Shown in pieces: positions 1-11,804 of a DNA stretch of 64,000 nt. How positions within the stretch are numbered: the first letter of the stretch is position 1; each line of letters opens with the position of its first letter. Location of the stretch: contig JARDYH010000001.1 of NCBI GenBank assembly GCA_029215795.1, forward strand, positions 227,753,654-227,817,653, given 5' to 3'. This stretch comes from Anniella stebbinsi. Lineage: Eukaryota; Chordata; Lepidosauria; Squamata; Anniellidae. Both the position numbers and the translations under genes were made by a program. The notes beneath the pieces are model-generated. The model did no database searches and was not told the origin of the DNA. It saw nothing but the letters and a program-made list of their open reading frames with translations.

Positions 1-1080
1 ACGTGGGCAATTGATCAAAATGCCATCACCGTCAGATGCCTCCGGTGAATCAAATAGGATGTTTTATTGGAACAAACAAACAAAAAGGCCAGAAGAACAT
101 ATGACAGGGGCTACACCTGCCCCCTTGCTCCTATTGTGGACATCTGTTGGCTCTGCATGTTCAGCATCAGGTCTGAAGGAATGGGCTACATGCATGCTGT
201 GGTACATGCTCCACCACACAGTTGGGTGCGCCAGTTGAACAGTGGACTTTACGCATGTGCAGCTCCACTTCACCCCTGCTGTTGAACGTGGGGAGATTGG
301 GGAGCAGAGCTGGCAAAGGCATTCATGTGCGGTGGGGGCCATTGGGTGCAACTCCCCTCTTTCCTCCATGCTTTCTATAAACACGTAGACTTAACATGTG
401 AAGAAAGCATTAGTAGTTATTTATGCAATCAACTTAAGAGAAATCACCTTGATGCCCCAAACCAGCCTTTGCCAACCCGATGCCCTCCAGAGGTGTTGGA
501 CTTCAAGTCTGATCAGCCCCAGCTAGCATGGTTAATGTTCAGGAATTCTAGGGGTTGTAAGTCCAAAATATCCACCAGGCACCAAGTTGGCGAAGGTTGG
601 CATACAGCATGCAGTTGTTCAATAATCTTGTTCATTAGTTTTATTTATCTTTTATTTATATCAACACAAGAAGCTCATCCACAACATCAAAAATACAAAC
701 TAAAGTAGAACCAAAAAGCCCTATATTGGGGAGTGGGGTGGGATGGGGAAGGGAGAGAGGGAGGGAGGGAGGGAGTGAAAGGGTGTGGGTCAGCGTTCAT
801 AGGCTTTGCTCTATTCCCAACTTTCATTTTATGGGGACGTTATAAAGCGAATAATGTACCTACAGCTAGTTCAGTATAGCTACGCTTTCCCTATAGATTG
901 GGAAGCATCTAATTTCCGTAATTTGTGATAAAAGAGCTTTCATTTTAATAAAAAGTAGTTTGATTTTTTTTAAGTCGCCAGAGTTAACCCCACAGCTTTT
1001 TTTAAAAAAAATGTTGTAAAACCCTGTCCATTTGAGTCAGCAGAGGGGTCGGGAAACTAAATTGTATGAGAAATATTCTT
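1..1080. other. Non-coding stretch, no gene recognised
   Basis: No open frame here has recognisable domain content. The only structured part is a purine-rich G/A tract at about 736-776, made of GGGA-type repeats. The rest reads as ordinary mid-GC non-coding DNA. Confidence 0.6.
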
Positions 1081-1084
1081 ATGT

Positions 1085-1505
1085 TAAGTTATGCGCCTCT
1101 CCCTATATATGCCTGCCCGAGATTTGAGATCTGTTGGAGAAGTCCTCCTCTGCTTCCCACCAATGCGAGACATACAGTATGGTGGGACATGGGAGAGCGC
1201 TTTCTCTGTTGTGGCACCCCGGTTGTGGAATGCCCTCCCCTTGGAGGCCCGAATGGCTCCGCGCCAAGTTAAAACATGGCTCTTTATCAAAGCCTTTGAA
1301 GACTGAATATTCCATGGTCAAACTTAGTTTTAATTGTTTTTAATTGTTTCTATTGCTTTTAAAAAATCTGGTTTTAATTTGTTACAATTTAATACATTTT
1401 TAGGTGTGTATATTATTGTTTATATTGTTCTGATTTTATCTGTCCTGAGATCCCAATGATATAGGGCAGGATACAAAACTTTTAATAAATAAACAAACAA
1501 ACAAA
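1085..1505 (+). mobile_element. LINE 3' end: RT C-terminal remnant plus tail
   Basis: A short frame ending at 1306 encodes the typical C-terminus of an L2/CR1-like non-LTR reverse transcriptase, with the motif FSVVAPRLWNALP followed by a K-W-L-F segment and a stop. Downstream is a T-rich 3' UTR ending in a GGCAGGATACAAA-type box and an (AAAC/AATA)n tail at about 1480-1508. The element is severely 5'-truncated, as most LINE copies are. The motif and tail are visible; the exact clade is inferred. Confidence 0.7.
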
Positions 1506-2181
1506 CAAGTTCTGTGTAAAATGGGAGAAAAAAGTGCTTGTCAGCAAGCAGCAAGTGTGAAAGTCATTTGACGACAATATTTTACAATTTACACCCTCTC
1601 ACCTGTTCTCCATAAGTCACCACTGCCACCAGGAAGGGCAAGCAGCTGCAGAGTGAAGAGCTTTATGCAGGAGTGAAGAGATGCCTTGTCTCTTAGGGAC
1701 AAAAACATCTGGTAGCACACTTTAGGGAAGGGGGTTATTTTCTGAATGCCCCCGCTAAACCATTAAAAAGGTAGCATTTGGAGCAGCACACAGTAGTACC
1801 AAAGGTCTGGAAAGAGGATGTTGATCCCCTCAAGTAATGCCCAGATGTAAACCGTGGCCCTCCTCGGAGGATGAGTGGGGAGAGCAGGACCCCCACGCAG
1901 ACACAGCAGTCCTCAGTGACCCTGGGGAGCCTGAAGACCCCAACAAGACAGCCACAGGACTGGTTCCTGGACCCCCTCCCCTTTGTCTTCCCCCACCCCA
2001 GGACAACAGAAACAGAAGAGATGGTGTGTTAGGCAGGAGCTTTAGGGCACAGTGCCCAACTAGTTTACTGAGCAGGGGAAAACACATGCAAGAGGAGAAC
2101 CACGACCCCTCACTTTGAACTGTATCATTATGAAGCAACAGCTTAACTCTATACAAAAGTGTCTTGAACCATGCCCATGTG

Positions 2182-2224
<43 letters not shown>
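2182..2224. repeat. (GAT)n microsatellite
   Basis: About 14 uninterrupted ATG/GAT trinucleotides. Read on the minus strand they give a run of histidines in an otherwise featureless open frame; this is not a gene. Confidence 0.97.
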
Positions 2225-2225
<1 letters not shown>

Positions 2226-2246
2226 GTCAGCCACTTTACAGGTCAA

Positions 2247-2293
2247 TTATCAAGGAGAAAGGCAGGCTCTGAATATTTAAAATAAATAAATTA
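2247..2293 (+). mobile_element. Degraded LINE/SINE 3' tail
   Basis: A GGAGAAAGGCAGG box followed by AATAAATAAAT. This is the terminal part of an L2-type tail with no body recognisable upstream. Confidence 0.4.
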
Positions 2294-2416
2294 ACATTTG
2301 CCACACAAAGTGGACTACTGTCTTTCTCAGAATATGTGCCTGCGAGTCCCGTGTCTTGTATAACCCGGTGATCTGTAGTTTAGTGTATTTGTAGCTATTT
2401 TATCTTATACCTTTGC

Positions 2417-2735
2417 TAGGGTGACCAGATAAAATCCAGGTCAGGGCTCATGTAACTTTAACAGTTGTAGAGCAAAGGGAATTTCAGCCAGTGTCATTTG
2501 TATGCAATTAGTTCCTGGTGAAATTCCCTCTTCATCACAACTGTTAAAGTTGCAGGGGCCCTGCCTTCTTTTGTATATGGTCACTCTAGTATAGTGCCTG
2601 CAACTTTAACTGTTGTGATGAAGAGGTAATTTCACCAGGAACTAATTGCATACAAATGACACTGGCTGAAAGTCCCTTTTCTCTACAACTGTTAAAGTTA
2701 CATGAGCCCTGGCCTGGATTTTATCCGGTCTGCCT
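2417..2735. mobile_element. Foldback MITE, copy A (hAT-like, 8-bp TSD)
   Basis: Two inverted arms of about 140 bp surround a spacer of roughly 36 bp. The ends read TAGGGTGACCAG and the near-complement CCGGTCTGCCT. The direct repeat ACCTTTGC flanks it exactly at 2409-2416 and 2736-2743. An 8-bp target duplication and a TAGGG terminus fit the hAT superfamily. It has no coding capacity. Within each arm AACTTTAACAGTTGT-like segments form a second inverted pair. Related copies lie at 12130, 32868 and 52638. Confidence 0.9.
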
Positions 2736-2997
2736 ACCTTTGCCTTCCTACTTCCTTACCATCCTTTGTGTAGAGACAGAGTTGATCCTGTACGAAAGAA
2801 ATCAGGTTCTACATGCGAATGAGTGGAGCTGGGGGCAGAAAACAGGGAAAATAACCAATTCAGAATGGAAACTTCTGCCATTAGAAAGTCTGTCTGTCTG
2901 TCTGCCTATCTGTTCTTCCTTTCTCTCTCTCCCCCTCCCTTCCACTCCTGCCCAAAGATGAATTTACCTGTCCAAAAAAGAATGAAAGGCCGTGTCT

Positions 2998-3076
2998 CCC
3001 CAACTGGGACTTGAACCTATGATTCCAGAGAAAGTAGATATTTCAAACTTGATGTGTTAGACCACTAAGCTTTCCC
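2998..3076 (-). pseudogene. tRNA-like segment (pseudogene or SINE head)
   Basis: On the minus strand an A-box-like AGCTTAGTGGTCTAA is followed about 45 nt later by GGTTCAAGTCC, close to a pol III B box. The putative acceptor ends do not pair, so it is not a functional tRNA. No SINE body is recognisable beyond it. Confidence 0.35.
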
Positions 3077-3079
3077 TTA

Positions 3080-4860
3080 TGACTTTTACCAGCCTAGAAG
3101 CAGTGGGATTTCTAAATGCCACCTTCACATTCCTACTGAATCATGCAGCAGCATATTAATTGAGATAAACCTAGTCAAATTTAAATGACCACGGTGGGAG
3201 AAAAATCCCTGTTCTATGTAACTTCTCTTTGGAAAAGTATATTTGTCTGCACAGTTTAATGACCAACTCTGGCTAATTGGAGAAAGGAATTAATAAACAA
3301 ATCAGGGGCGATGCTTTAGAACAACACAGTTTGGAGGTGTTCTTGTAAAGAAGCAGAGTCTTTCTGAGAGGCTTCGCTGTAGTTGCACTAGCTGCCATTC
3401 ATTGCCAATTTTGAATTGGAATTCTTTAACCTTATGTTTTCCTTCCCATATTTTATTTTATACTTTATCCTTAGTCCGTGCAGTGATGGAGTTCTGATTC
3501 ATGAGGGGGGTTTCACTTGAAGGATTGTGCATCTTTAAAATGTCTCCCTTTATTCTTCCTGGTTCTTACACATGTAATTTCCCCTTTAATTTGACATCAT
3601 TTAACGGCACATTACACGTCAATGATGTGATCTGTGAATATTTACAATGTTCATGTCATTTTTATTTTCTAATCCAATTTAAGTGGCTCTGCTTTTTTTT
3701 ATGACATCATGAATTCTTCAACCTTTTTCGTCTTTTTTAGGACTAATTATTCCATTAGCTTCTTTGAAGTGCTTCAGTTTTGTCAGTCATTTTCTTGCCT
3801 TTTTGACTGTAAGACCCTCTTCCTGCCCTCCTCTGCGTGTTCAGTCGGAGCCTTCAGAATATATAACAAGTGTAAGGACAAAATATAGCCATCACCCCCA
3901 CCCCCATTTTATTGGTAAAATAAAATTCTTAATATGCCTTTAAAATTCCACAACTTATACATTGTCTCTTTTACCTTTTCATACTGATTGCAGTTGGGGG
4001 ATTGCCTGGAAGTTGCAAAGAACAGAAATATTTGTTCAGGCTTTGTTTGTGTTTGCATATGTGTGTGTTACAAATATTTCTTTCTTTCTTTTTTTAAAGA
4101 AAAGTATGGTAAAGAGAAAAGCACATCCTATTTTACTGCCATATGACCTGTTACTTAGAACATGACTCTTATTTTGTGTGTCTTATTTTTGAAACTTGGG
4201 TTTATATGTCAAGCGATTCAGGTTTCTATAACCCTTTTGTGTATATATAGGGATAAATTTATGATAAGCAACCTTTTGCTCTAGATAAATTCCTGGCTCT
4301 CGTTAAACCATGAGTCTTCTCCTTTAACTTCCTTGTTTACTAGAACTATATCCCATTGCCTGTCTTGTCTGTTGCTGCCCTCTGTAGTGATGTTCTAGGG
4401 ACCACAAGATTTCTTCTATGCAATACTATTCAAAATGTGCTTATATTTTCTAGATAAAAGATATCACGTGCTTGAATGGCCGCCAGCTATAAAACCCAGA
4501 TTTTCATCACGCTTATTTTCTTTTTGTTCCTCTTAATGGGATGTAAATTTGGGTATGTAGGTGAGGGTGAAGAGAAACACCCTGTAATCTGTGCCTCGCA
4601 TTGCTTCAAGGGACCAGAGAGAATCTTATTTAAAGTATCTTTTTAAAGCTAGATTTTAACTTTCGTTTTTTTTACCTTGCAAAAATCTGCAGGCTTCCTG
4701 AAGTTAACGCATAGATCTCAGTGAGCACAGCCTATCTACTGTAGTGATGGGGTTTGTGAACGGGGAACTTAAACACGAACCTGTGTTATTTTCTTGTGTG
4801 CTTCAGAACCCCTAACACAACATGCCATGAATGGGACCTGAAAGCCAAAAATCTCTATAG
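3080..4860. other. AT-rich non-coding stretch, nothing recognised
   Basis: No ORF with domain content and no clear repeat family. Pyrimidine-rich patches occur around 3700-3830 and 4070-4100. Confidence 0.5.
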
Positions 4861-4862
4861 TA

Positions 4863-5265
4863 GGGCTGGCAAACCTCAATCCAAGGAGTCAAATCCGGCC
4901 CACCTGGGGTCCAATACAGTCTTCTGAGGTTCTGCAGATGGCCACGCCTCCTTCACCTAGCTCCACCCTCTTTCCCACAACAATCTATTGTTTGGTGATT
5001 TCCGGGCTTTTGCACAGTTTCCTCCCAATTCTAACATGTTGAAATGCCCCTCCTAAGGCTTAGTTACTGGCAATAAGAGCTTTAAGCTTTATTTATTTTA
5101 TTTATTACATTTGTATCCTGCCTTTTTTCCTCCAAGGAGCCAAACATGGGATACATGTTAATGATATATTGGTTTTATGTATTTTTAATCAGTTTTGTGT
5201 GTTTTATGATGATGTTGTTCCCCGCCTCGATCCGGAGGGAGAGGCAGGTAATAAATAAATAAATA

Positions 5266-5297
<32 letters not shown>

Positions 5298-5592
5298 GTA
5301 CATAATCATCCTCCTCCTCTCCATTTTATCCTCACAACAACCACCTTGTGAGGTAAGTTGGGCTGAGAGTCTGTGACTGGCCCACGTCACCCAGTGAGCT
5401 TCCATGGCCAAGTGGGGACTAGAACCCGGATCTCCCAACTCCCAGTCCAACACTCAAGCCACTACACCACACTGGCTTTAGGCTTCAATAAGCTGGCTTT
5501 TTTTTTTTTGCCTTTGGACCCACCGCTATGCTCTCAGCCATCACTGGAGTGCAGGCCCCCAAATTGAATTTGGACCACACAGAGAACTTCAG
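4863..5592 (+). mobile_element. hAT-like MITE, copy 1, split by a SINE
   Basis: It starts with a GGGCTGGCAAACCT-type end and carries GTTGAAATGCCCCTCCTAAGG and GGCAATAAGAGCTTTAAGC. Those segments recur at about 14550-14880 (+) and, inverted, at 35842-36186. Its right part resumes at about 5485 after a nested SINE. Short CAGGG-type ends suggest hAT; coding capacity is absent. Confidence 0.6.
5090..5480 (-). mobile_element. tRNA-derived SINE (MIR/CORE-like), interrupted
   Basis: On the minus strand it has a pol III head (GTGGTGTAGTGG, then a B-box-like GGGTTCTAGTC at about 5417-5427), a body containing CTCACAAGGTGGTTGTTGTGAGG, and an L2-like tail at 5090-5150. The middle is split by a plus-strand LINE tail (about 5155-5267) ending in AATAAATAAATA and an (ATT)n run at 5268-5298. 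The nesting shows the LINE tail arrived after the SINE. Confidence 0.8.
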
Positions 5593-5599
5593 TTACAAA

Positions 5600-7190
5600 T
5601 AAGCATCCTGTACATCTCAGTAAATTCAGGCTACTTTGTTTATTGCAGTGATAGGGGCAGTGAATGGGAACTTCATATCAGGGCTGGCGCCAGACTTCTG
5701 GGTGCCCTTGAGCATCATGCCATGAAAAGCCCTCTCCCCCTCCTCCTCCCTGCTTTTGCCAGCCCCTCTGCTCACCCTTTCCCACTTGCCTCCCCCTGGC
5801 ATCTCATTGCTGCCTTCTCTCTCCATATACTGCATACCTCCTCCTCTCACTGCCACCTGCTGCCAAATGCCTGGCTCTGAGAGGGTCCTTCCTCAGAGCC
5901 AAACATGGTAGAAACTGGAGAGTTGTCCCAGGAGAACGTCAGTTTGACAATAGCCAGTGCTCTGGCTAAACAGAGGATGGACAGCTGCTCTGGAGGACAA
6001 GCAGATGCTCCTGAGGAGAAGTATACTGGGAGATCATCCACAGAACAGGAGAGACGAATCAGCTACTTTCACTTGCTGATGCAGCTCTCAAGGAGACCAG
6101 TGAGAGTGAGTGGAGATCTTAAGAGTCTGTAGGCCTTTGGTAACTGCCTTGCCTTGCTAACCCCTGATGCTGGGCCTGGTGGATGGTTGTAGGGGTTGAC
6201 AGGGCTGGGCCCTTCTGAGCCCATGGTCCCTCAGCAGCTGCCCAGCCTTGCTGGTGCCTTAACACTGGGCCTCTTTCATGTACACCTGTAGTAACCTGTT
6301 ACACACTTTAGAGGATTTACATGCACAGCTTATGGAGCAAGAATGAAGTGTGCAAACTGAAGAGCTGCCAGGGACGTCTCCATAGTTCATATGTCTGATG
6401 CATATGACTTGATGGTTGTTTTGTTTTTTACAAATTGTTGCCTTTGCTGAGATACGTTAAAAAGTCATCATATTCGTAGCAACAATACAACAGTACTAAA
6501 TAATAAAATGATGCTTTTAAAAAATCTATACTGTGAGAAACACACACACACTCACTGGCTCTGAGTTACAGCTAAAGGAACCAAATGTTTGTGTTTTCAG
6601 TGAAAATGATGGTCCTCACGACATTATTGAAATAAATGCTGCAACTTCTTTCAGAAGCCTCAACACATTTGTCCTCAAAATATAGAATGTATGAAATCAA
6701 CAGCCCCAACCCTTTCCGAATCAGAAAATGCTTGAATCTCAGAAAAGTGAATAATTGAGCATACCTGTGATCCAGGACTATGTCTAATCAGTCGTCCGTG
6801 TTGCCTGGTAGTGTCAAGGGCCATTCATCTGGTTCCCCTGAGATCTGCAGAAGCAAGAAGGAGGGGCGGAGCTGGGACAAAGATATATAACCATGTTGAC
6901 CACTGAAGTACATGGTTAACGGCTTAATTATCTGGGTTCAGCTATCAGTCAGCAGCCAACTGGCACCATTTCGACATACATTATAATTTGCTACAGAAAT
7001 GGCATAATGATCAGGACCGTGTTGCTGGAATGAGAATCTACATTAAGTCTGTTTTAATTTTTTTAATTAGATTTCTAATAGATTAAATATGTGTGCTGAT
7101 AAAATGGTGAGAGAGCTACCTGCATTTTAAGTGCCACCTGATGCATTTGTTAAACATTAGAAAATTGCTATGCTTTGAGCTTGGGTACTT
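5600..7190. other. Non-coding stretch, possible hAT-like start at 5679
   Basis: CAGGGCTGGCGCCAG at 5679-5693 looks like a hAT-type terminus, but I could not find the matching end. The open frame at 5905-6132 has no recognised domain. From 6300 on the DNA is AT-rich with no repeat I can name, apart from a short CA run near 6540. Confidence 0.4.
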
Positions 7191-7195
7191 CTAGA

Positions 7196-7331
7196 TCAGC
7201 CTTCCCTAGCCTGTTGCCCTCCAGTTGTGGTGGACTACAAGTCCAATCCCGCCAGCCAGCCATGGGCTGTGATAGCTGATAGGAGTTGTAGTCCAACACA
7301 TCTGGAGGGTGCCAGATTGGGGAAGGCTGCC
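7196..7331. mobile_element. Palindromic MITE family 1, copy
   Basis: Inverted arms: GCCTTCCCTAGCC at the left, GGGGAAGGCTG at the right. Between them GTGGACTACAAGTCC pairs with GGAGTTGTAGTCCAA. Other copies lie at about 8850, 15336 and 56325. It is non-coding. Confidence 0.75.
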
Positions 7332-7559
7332 CTACACATTCCTCAGCAATATTACCCTATGTGGGCATCCAACCATTCACATGTGAAAGACAGCATGGCC
7401 ATGCTAACTGCTCCTGCCTCCTCCATCATGACTCCATCACCTGCCTCCCCACCCCACATATACATTAGAGGCCAAAAGTCTGGAATAGGGAGACTCCTGT
7501 ACTTGTGTAGGCTCCCCACACTATTTAGAGTCCCACAGTGGGCCTGTTCAGTAATAGCC

Positions 7560-7740
7560 TGTTCAGCCATGGTTAGGCCACTAATCCTTTTGCAGCAAAT
7601 GGTTAGTGAGCATGTTTAAACCGTGGATATGTAACCATCATGCTTAGGAATGGTTCACCCCACACACTAAGCCATAATGTTTAGCTCAAAATGCTTAACC
7701 ACCATTGTTTAGCATGTTGTCTGAACAGGGCCATTATCAG
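7560..7740. mobile_element. Probable palindromic MITE with CCATGGTTAG repeats
   Basis: Repeated and inverted GGTTAG/CTAACC and AACCATGGTT-like blocks, ending in GTCTGAACAGGGCC, mirror TTCAGCC near the start. Ends are uncertain. Confidence 0.4.
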
Positions 7741-7756
7741 GGTGTTTTCATATAGG

Positions 7757-7891
7757 GTATAATCCTATGCATGTTTAGACAGAAAAAAAAGTCCTGTAAT
7801 TCCCAGCATGCCCCAGCCAGTATAGTTGGGGCATGTGGGGCATTGTAGGAGTATTTTCTGTCTAAACCTTCATAGAGTTGTGCCCTTAGAT
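7757..7891. mobile_element. Palindromic MITE family 2, copy
   Basis: ATAATCCTATGCATGTTTAG followed by ACAGAAAA pairs with TTTTCTGTCTAAAC and a degraded ATAG..TTGTGCCC end. The centre is another inverted pair (TGTAATTCCCAGCATGCCCC / GGGGCATGTGGGGCATTGTA). Members also lie at 12731, 16778, 25650, 41955 and 58960. Confidence 0.75.
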
Positions 7892-8849
7892 TATTACTCT
7901 GTGCTGCTGGGCAAGAAGGGGCTGCTATGATAGGGATGTCTATCACTGGAAAATCCATTCTGTTCAAGCATGATAGATTTCCACAGTGTGTCCATTCTGG
8001 TGAGCATACCCCCCCCCCCCGTTTCTGCCATTTGCACACATTGTAATATGTGCAAATTGTAATTCGAGCAATTTTTTTTCCTGTGTTACAGGTCAGGAAA
8101 AGGAGAACTGTCTCTGCCATTTAGCAAGCTGATCCTTAAGGCTTAAAGTGTTGAACTGATACCTGTGGGTCCCCTGCTTCCAGTCCACACTCTTTGAGTC
8201 TCATGCAAGTGCTTTTAACACAGATCTAGCCTCCACCCCTTTCGTGGCTCCTATTTCATGGATCTCAAGAGGAAGTGGAGACTAGATCTGTATCAAAAGC
8301 ACCTCCTGGAGGCTTGGGAAAGTGTGGGCTGGAAGCAGGGGACCCACAATTGTCAGTTCAACTCCTCAAACCCTGAGGATCAGCTTGCTAAGTGGGAGAT
8401 CTGGTATCCTTTTCCTGACTTGTCACCCAAAACATACAAATGAAATAAATGTGCAAAGTACAGTTTACACAAATGATGGAACCTGGGCGGAGGGAATGCA
8501 CAAATTACCACCCTAACCCTGCCTCCTGTGAGTCTTGTTACAAATGCAAATACTGTGTGTGTGCAGGGGCTTAGGACTGGGTTGGGGTAGAAGACTCCCC
8601 ACCCACAAAGCTGGTACAAGGGTGAGACCCATTTGTGCCAAGGGGAACTCCCCTCCTGATGCAAATTACAGGCAGGGGAGGGATTTTTGGCAGGATCATG
8701 ATAGGGAGGCAAAGGTTAAACTGTTTCTGACCACCCCACATAATCCAGGGCTGAATCAGCTCTCAACTGCTATTTGCATCTTTTGTAAAATGATCAAATC
8801 TTGAACATAGAAAGTTGCCCACGACAAAGTTGCCCATCACAGTCTACTC

Positions 8850-8970
8850 CAGCCTTCCCCAAGCTGGTGTCCTCTAGGTGTTTTGGGCTACAACTCTCAG
8901 CATTCCTGACCCTTGGCCATGCTGGCTGGGGCTGATGGGAGTTGAAGTCCAAAACATCTGGAGTGGTGAG
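8850..8970. mobile_element. Palindromic MITE family 1, copy
   Basis: CCAGCCTTCCCCAAGCTGG at the left. GGGCTACAACTCTCAGCATT pairs with GCTGATGGGAGTTGAAGTCC in the centre. The right end is eroded. Confidence 0.75.
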
Positions 8971-9117
8971 GGGCTCTCCAGGGTCTTAGGCAGACATATT
9001 TCTGAGCTGCCTTAGCAAGAAATGCCTGGGATTGAAGAGGATTTTCAATGAATGCAAGACATGAGTTCTGTTATTTTGCTATGCCATCTCTCCCTCCCCC
9101 ACCAAACCAATGGTTTG

Positions 9118-9205
9118 GCAGTATTTATTTATTTATTTATCTATCTATTTCATCTGTACCCTGCCTTTCTATGAAGAAAAATGGCACTCAAGGCTGCAGT
9201 ATTGT
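9118..9205 (-). mobile_element. SINE/LINE 3' tail fragment
   Basis: (TTTA)n at 9123-9150 followed by ATCTGTACCCTGCCTTTCT: an L2-type tail read on the minus strand. No body is recognisable. Confidence 0.5.
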
Positions 9206-9339
9206 AGTCACTTATGCATCACCCCCCCCCCCAAAAAAAGAGGCCATCTATTTGCCTAAAAATGGCATGTGGTGATTTATATCTATATTTGCTCATTTAG
9301 AAAGTATTACTATAATTTAAATCGAAATACAATTTATCA

Positions 9340-9560
9340 TCTATCTTTGTAGTGAGGAAGACTGCGGTGTACTTGCTTGGTCTCCTGTCCAGGTGCCAAC
9401 TGGAACGGACAACCCTTCAAATGGAGGGTGGCTTTAAACACAGCGCTGTTCTCTGACAGCCCTTCAAAAAGAGGACTATCCTCTGTAGAGCTGGACACTT
9501 AACCACCCAACTTGGCAGGAGTGAACCAATTCATTTGAAGGACATCCTTACCCCCTAGGA
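9340..9560. mobile_element. Low-confidence DNA repeat with CCCTTCAAA boxes
   Basis: Shares ACCCTTCAAA/TTTGAAGG, GAGGACTATCCTCT and AGGTGTCC-like words with 40570-40720. Both look like a repeat rich in short inverted TCCTCT/AGAGGA pairs. Ends were not found. Confidence 0.3.
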
Positions 9561-9879
9561 ATAATTAGAAACTGTATTCAAATTCTCCTGGGAGTGTGGA
9601 GCTGCTGGTGACGTTTAGTTTTTAAGAGGAAGGAACAATTTCCCATTCTGGTTGGCTGACAGCTGGCGGCCACTTTATCGTTCCAAAGAGTGGGGTGCAG
9701 TATGTAAAGCTTTTGGCTTGAGCACAGGTGGAGGCGTGCCCTTTGTTCCCATCAGGCCACTTTGCTTCAGTTCTTAACGATATGCTTTGGACACTCTAGT
9801 CACACTCTCCAGTCCTTTGAAAATGCTGTCATTGCCTGCTTGTTAGGCTGGCCTCTTCCTGCACTTCCGTGACAAACAC

Positions 9880-10240
9880 TTTTATAATGCTTCATTATAA
9901 TAGGCATCTCAAAGACAAGTGAGACGTGCGAGAAGAACAAGAAAATGGAATCAGTCTTTAATTACGAAATATTCTACCTCTAAAATAAAAAAAGCTTAAA
10001 TAATTCAGTTTGATTTGGTCTAATTAGCCTGATTTCCTAGTATTTAGCCCTAATTATGTGATACATAAGCCCTAATTATGTGGTACGTATACAGTGCGCT
10101 CTCTAAAGTTAAAGATCAGAACGGATACTGACTTAAACGATAAAATATGTTAAATTATTAATTATAATTAATCTTACAAAATAGGCATAATTAGATTAAG
10201 CACTTTAGATATTGTACTTAACGGTGTCACACTTCCCCAC
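9880..10240. promoter_or_regulatory. Candidate conserved non-coding block (inference)
   Basis: AT-rich and free of recognised repeats, with several TAATTA/ATTAAT cores and a 15-nt word, AGCCCTAATTATGTG, present twice 23 bp apart at 10046-10060 and 10069-10083. TAATTA is a homeodomain core. This composition is typical of developmental enhancers, but conservation cannot be judged from one genome. Confidence 0.2.
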
Positions 10241-10957
10241 CACCACCACCACACACCCCTGCAAGCATCAAATGGAAGCAGAAGTACCATGGGAGGGTGG
10301 GGGGAGGAAACTATTGCTAGATGCTTTAATTTCTCCAACCAGGGCTTAGCCAGTGCTTCAACATTGTCAAAACATCGCTTGGCTTCAATGAGAAAAGGTA
10401 TGTTTGCTTTAACTCATTAAATCCTGTGCTCCAAGACATGAACGTGGTTATTCCTTTTTAAACAGCCATCCCTTTTGTCAGTTTGTCCCTTGACTATATT
10501 ATAGTGTACGAGCCACGAGGGACACACAAATGCCTTTTTTAATTAAGTATACCATATGATACTTGTTTACACATTTCAACTTAGAAGGCATCCATCTGCT
10601 ATAAGGGGCGATGGGCAAGAGTGTATCTTTTTAAGCTGAAGCAATGAAATTGCTATTTTTTGCTGAAGATTAGGGCTCTTGCCATCCTGAGGAATTGAAG
10701 CATCTCAAAATCAGTGGAATTGAAGTACCTGATTAGGTGCTCAGTCAAGTCCCATGTAATTCAAAGAGCTAAACTTGCTTAACTTTTGCCCTCGATTCTG
10801 CCACAGTTAAGAGTTCTTGAATAGGAAATCCTTAATTCACCAAGGAGAAAAACGTGTTGCTAAACATTGTTGAAGTCTTAAAAAAAAACCCCAACAGATT
10901 CTGATGTTTATTTTAGCATAACTACTTATATAATTGTGCTTGTGTAAATATGCCAGT

Positions 10958-11387
10958 TAGGGATGGACAAATCTGTCACTTTTGGCTTCTCTCCATTTCT
11001 CATTTTTTCCATTCTTAAGTTCAGTTCATCCTGAACTTTTGAGAATTTTCCAACCGTCCATTCAGTTCATCCCAGATTTTGAGAAATGTTTTTGCATAAA
11101 AATATGTATGTGTTGTTTATCCATTTCTCTGAATACATGGGGTATTTTTGCAAGCAATTTTCCTAATCCAATGCATTTCTGAACATTATTTTCACTGGCA
11201 TTTTTGTGTGCACTTTCTACTAAATGTACACATGTTTGTACAGATTTTTTTTTAGAGGAGAACTTCGTTGTAATGTTCAGAGAAGTGTGAATTTTGAAGT
11301 ACAACTAAGTTTCAGATTGCTTTTTTGCGGAATTAGGTAAACTTGCATAAAAATGTGAAAATGAATACATTTTCTTTCCCATCCCTA
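10958..11387. mobile_element. hAT-like MITE family 3 (TAGGGATG...CATCCCTA)
   Basis: Terminal TAGGGATG at the left and CATCCCTA at the right. The flanking octamers ATGCCAGT (10950-10957) and ACGCCAGC (11388-11395) match at 6 of 8 positions; both differences are C/T transitions, so they look like an aged 8-bp target duplication. The interior is AT-rich with repeated TTTTGCATAAAAAT words. Termini resemble those of the 2.7-kb snapback element at 36509. Confidence 0.7.
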
Positions 11388-11804
11388 ACGCCAGCAAGCT
11401 TAATCCTGAAAAAGGGTTGTCTGACTATAGGGAATTGTGCACAGTTTGTGGACTGTGACCAATCTCTACTGATTCTTCATATCCTTTGGTCTGTACTGTG
11501 ATTGCCCATAGCCTCTCACAACATGTACCTTTGACATGTGACATTGTACATTCATTCTCCTGGATGGAAGAGATGCCCATCATCACGTACACAAGTGACC
11601 CTTGATATTACAGATTTCCCAAATAATAAATCTTTATTTTGTCTTCAGATGGATGAGACAGGCATTGAGAGTCATGTAAAATATCTAAAGGCATATCTAC
11701 ACTGCCTATGTAAACAGATTTACTGATTGTGCCAGCTCCTGAGATTCTCAGAAATTGGAATTCTATGAAGTGCCTGAGAATCCTGGCTTCTGGTCTGTTC
11801 CAGG

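Noticed and set aside
1837..2118. Acidic, proline-rich frame that could be an exon
   Set aside because: No domain, no splice context and no ATG-to-stop structure beyond chance; low-complexity composition.
1830..2246. Minus-strand frame with a run of histidines
   Set aside because: The histidines are the (GAT)n microsatellite read in one frame; the rest has no domain.
5905..6132. 75-codon frame beginning MVETGELSQENV
   Set aside because: Hydrophilic but unmatched to any family I know; lies next to a possible hAT terminus, so probably repeat DNA.
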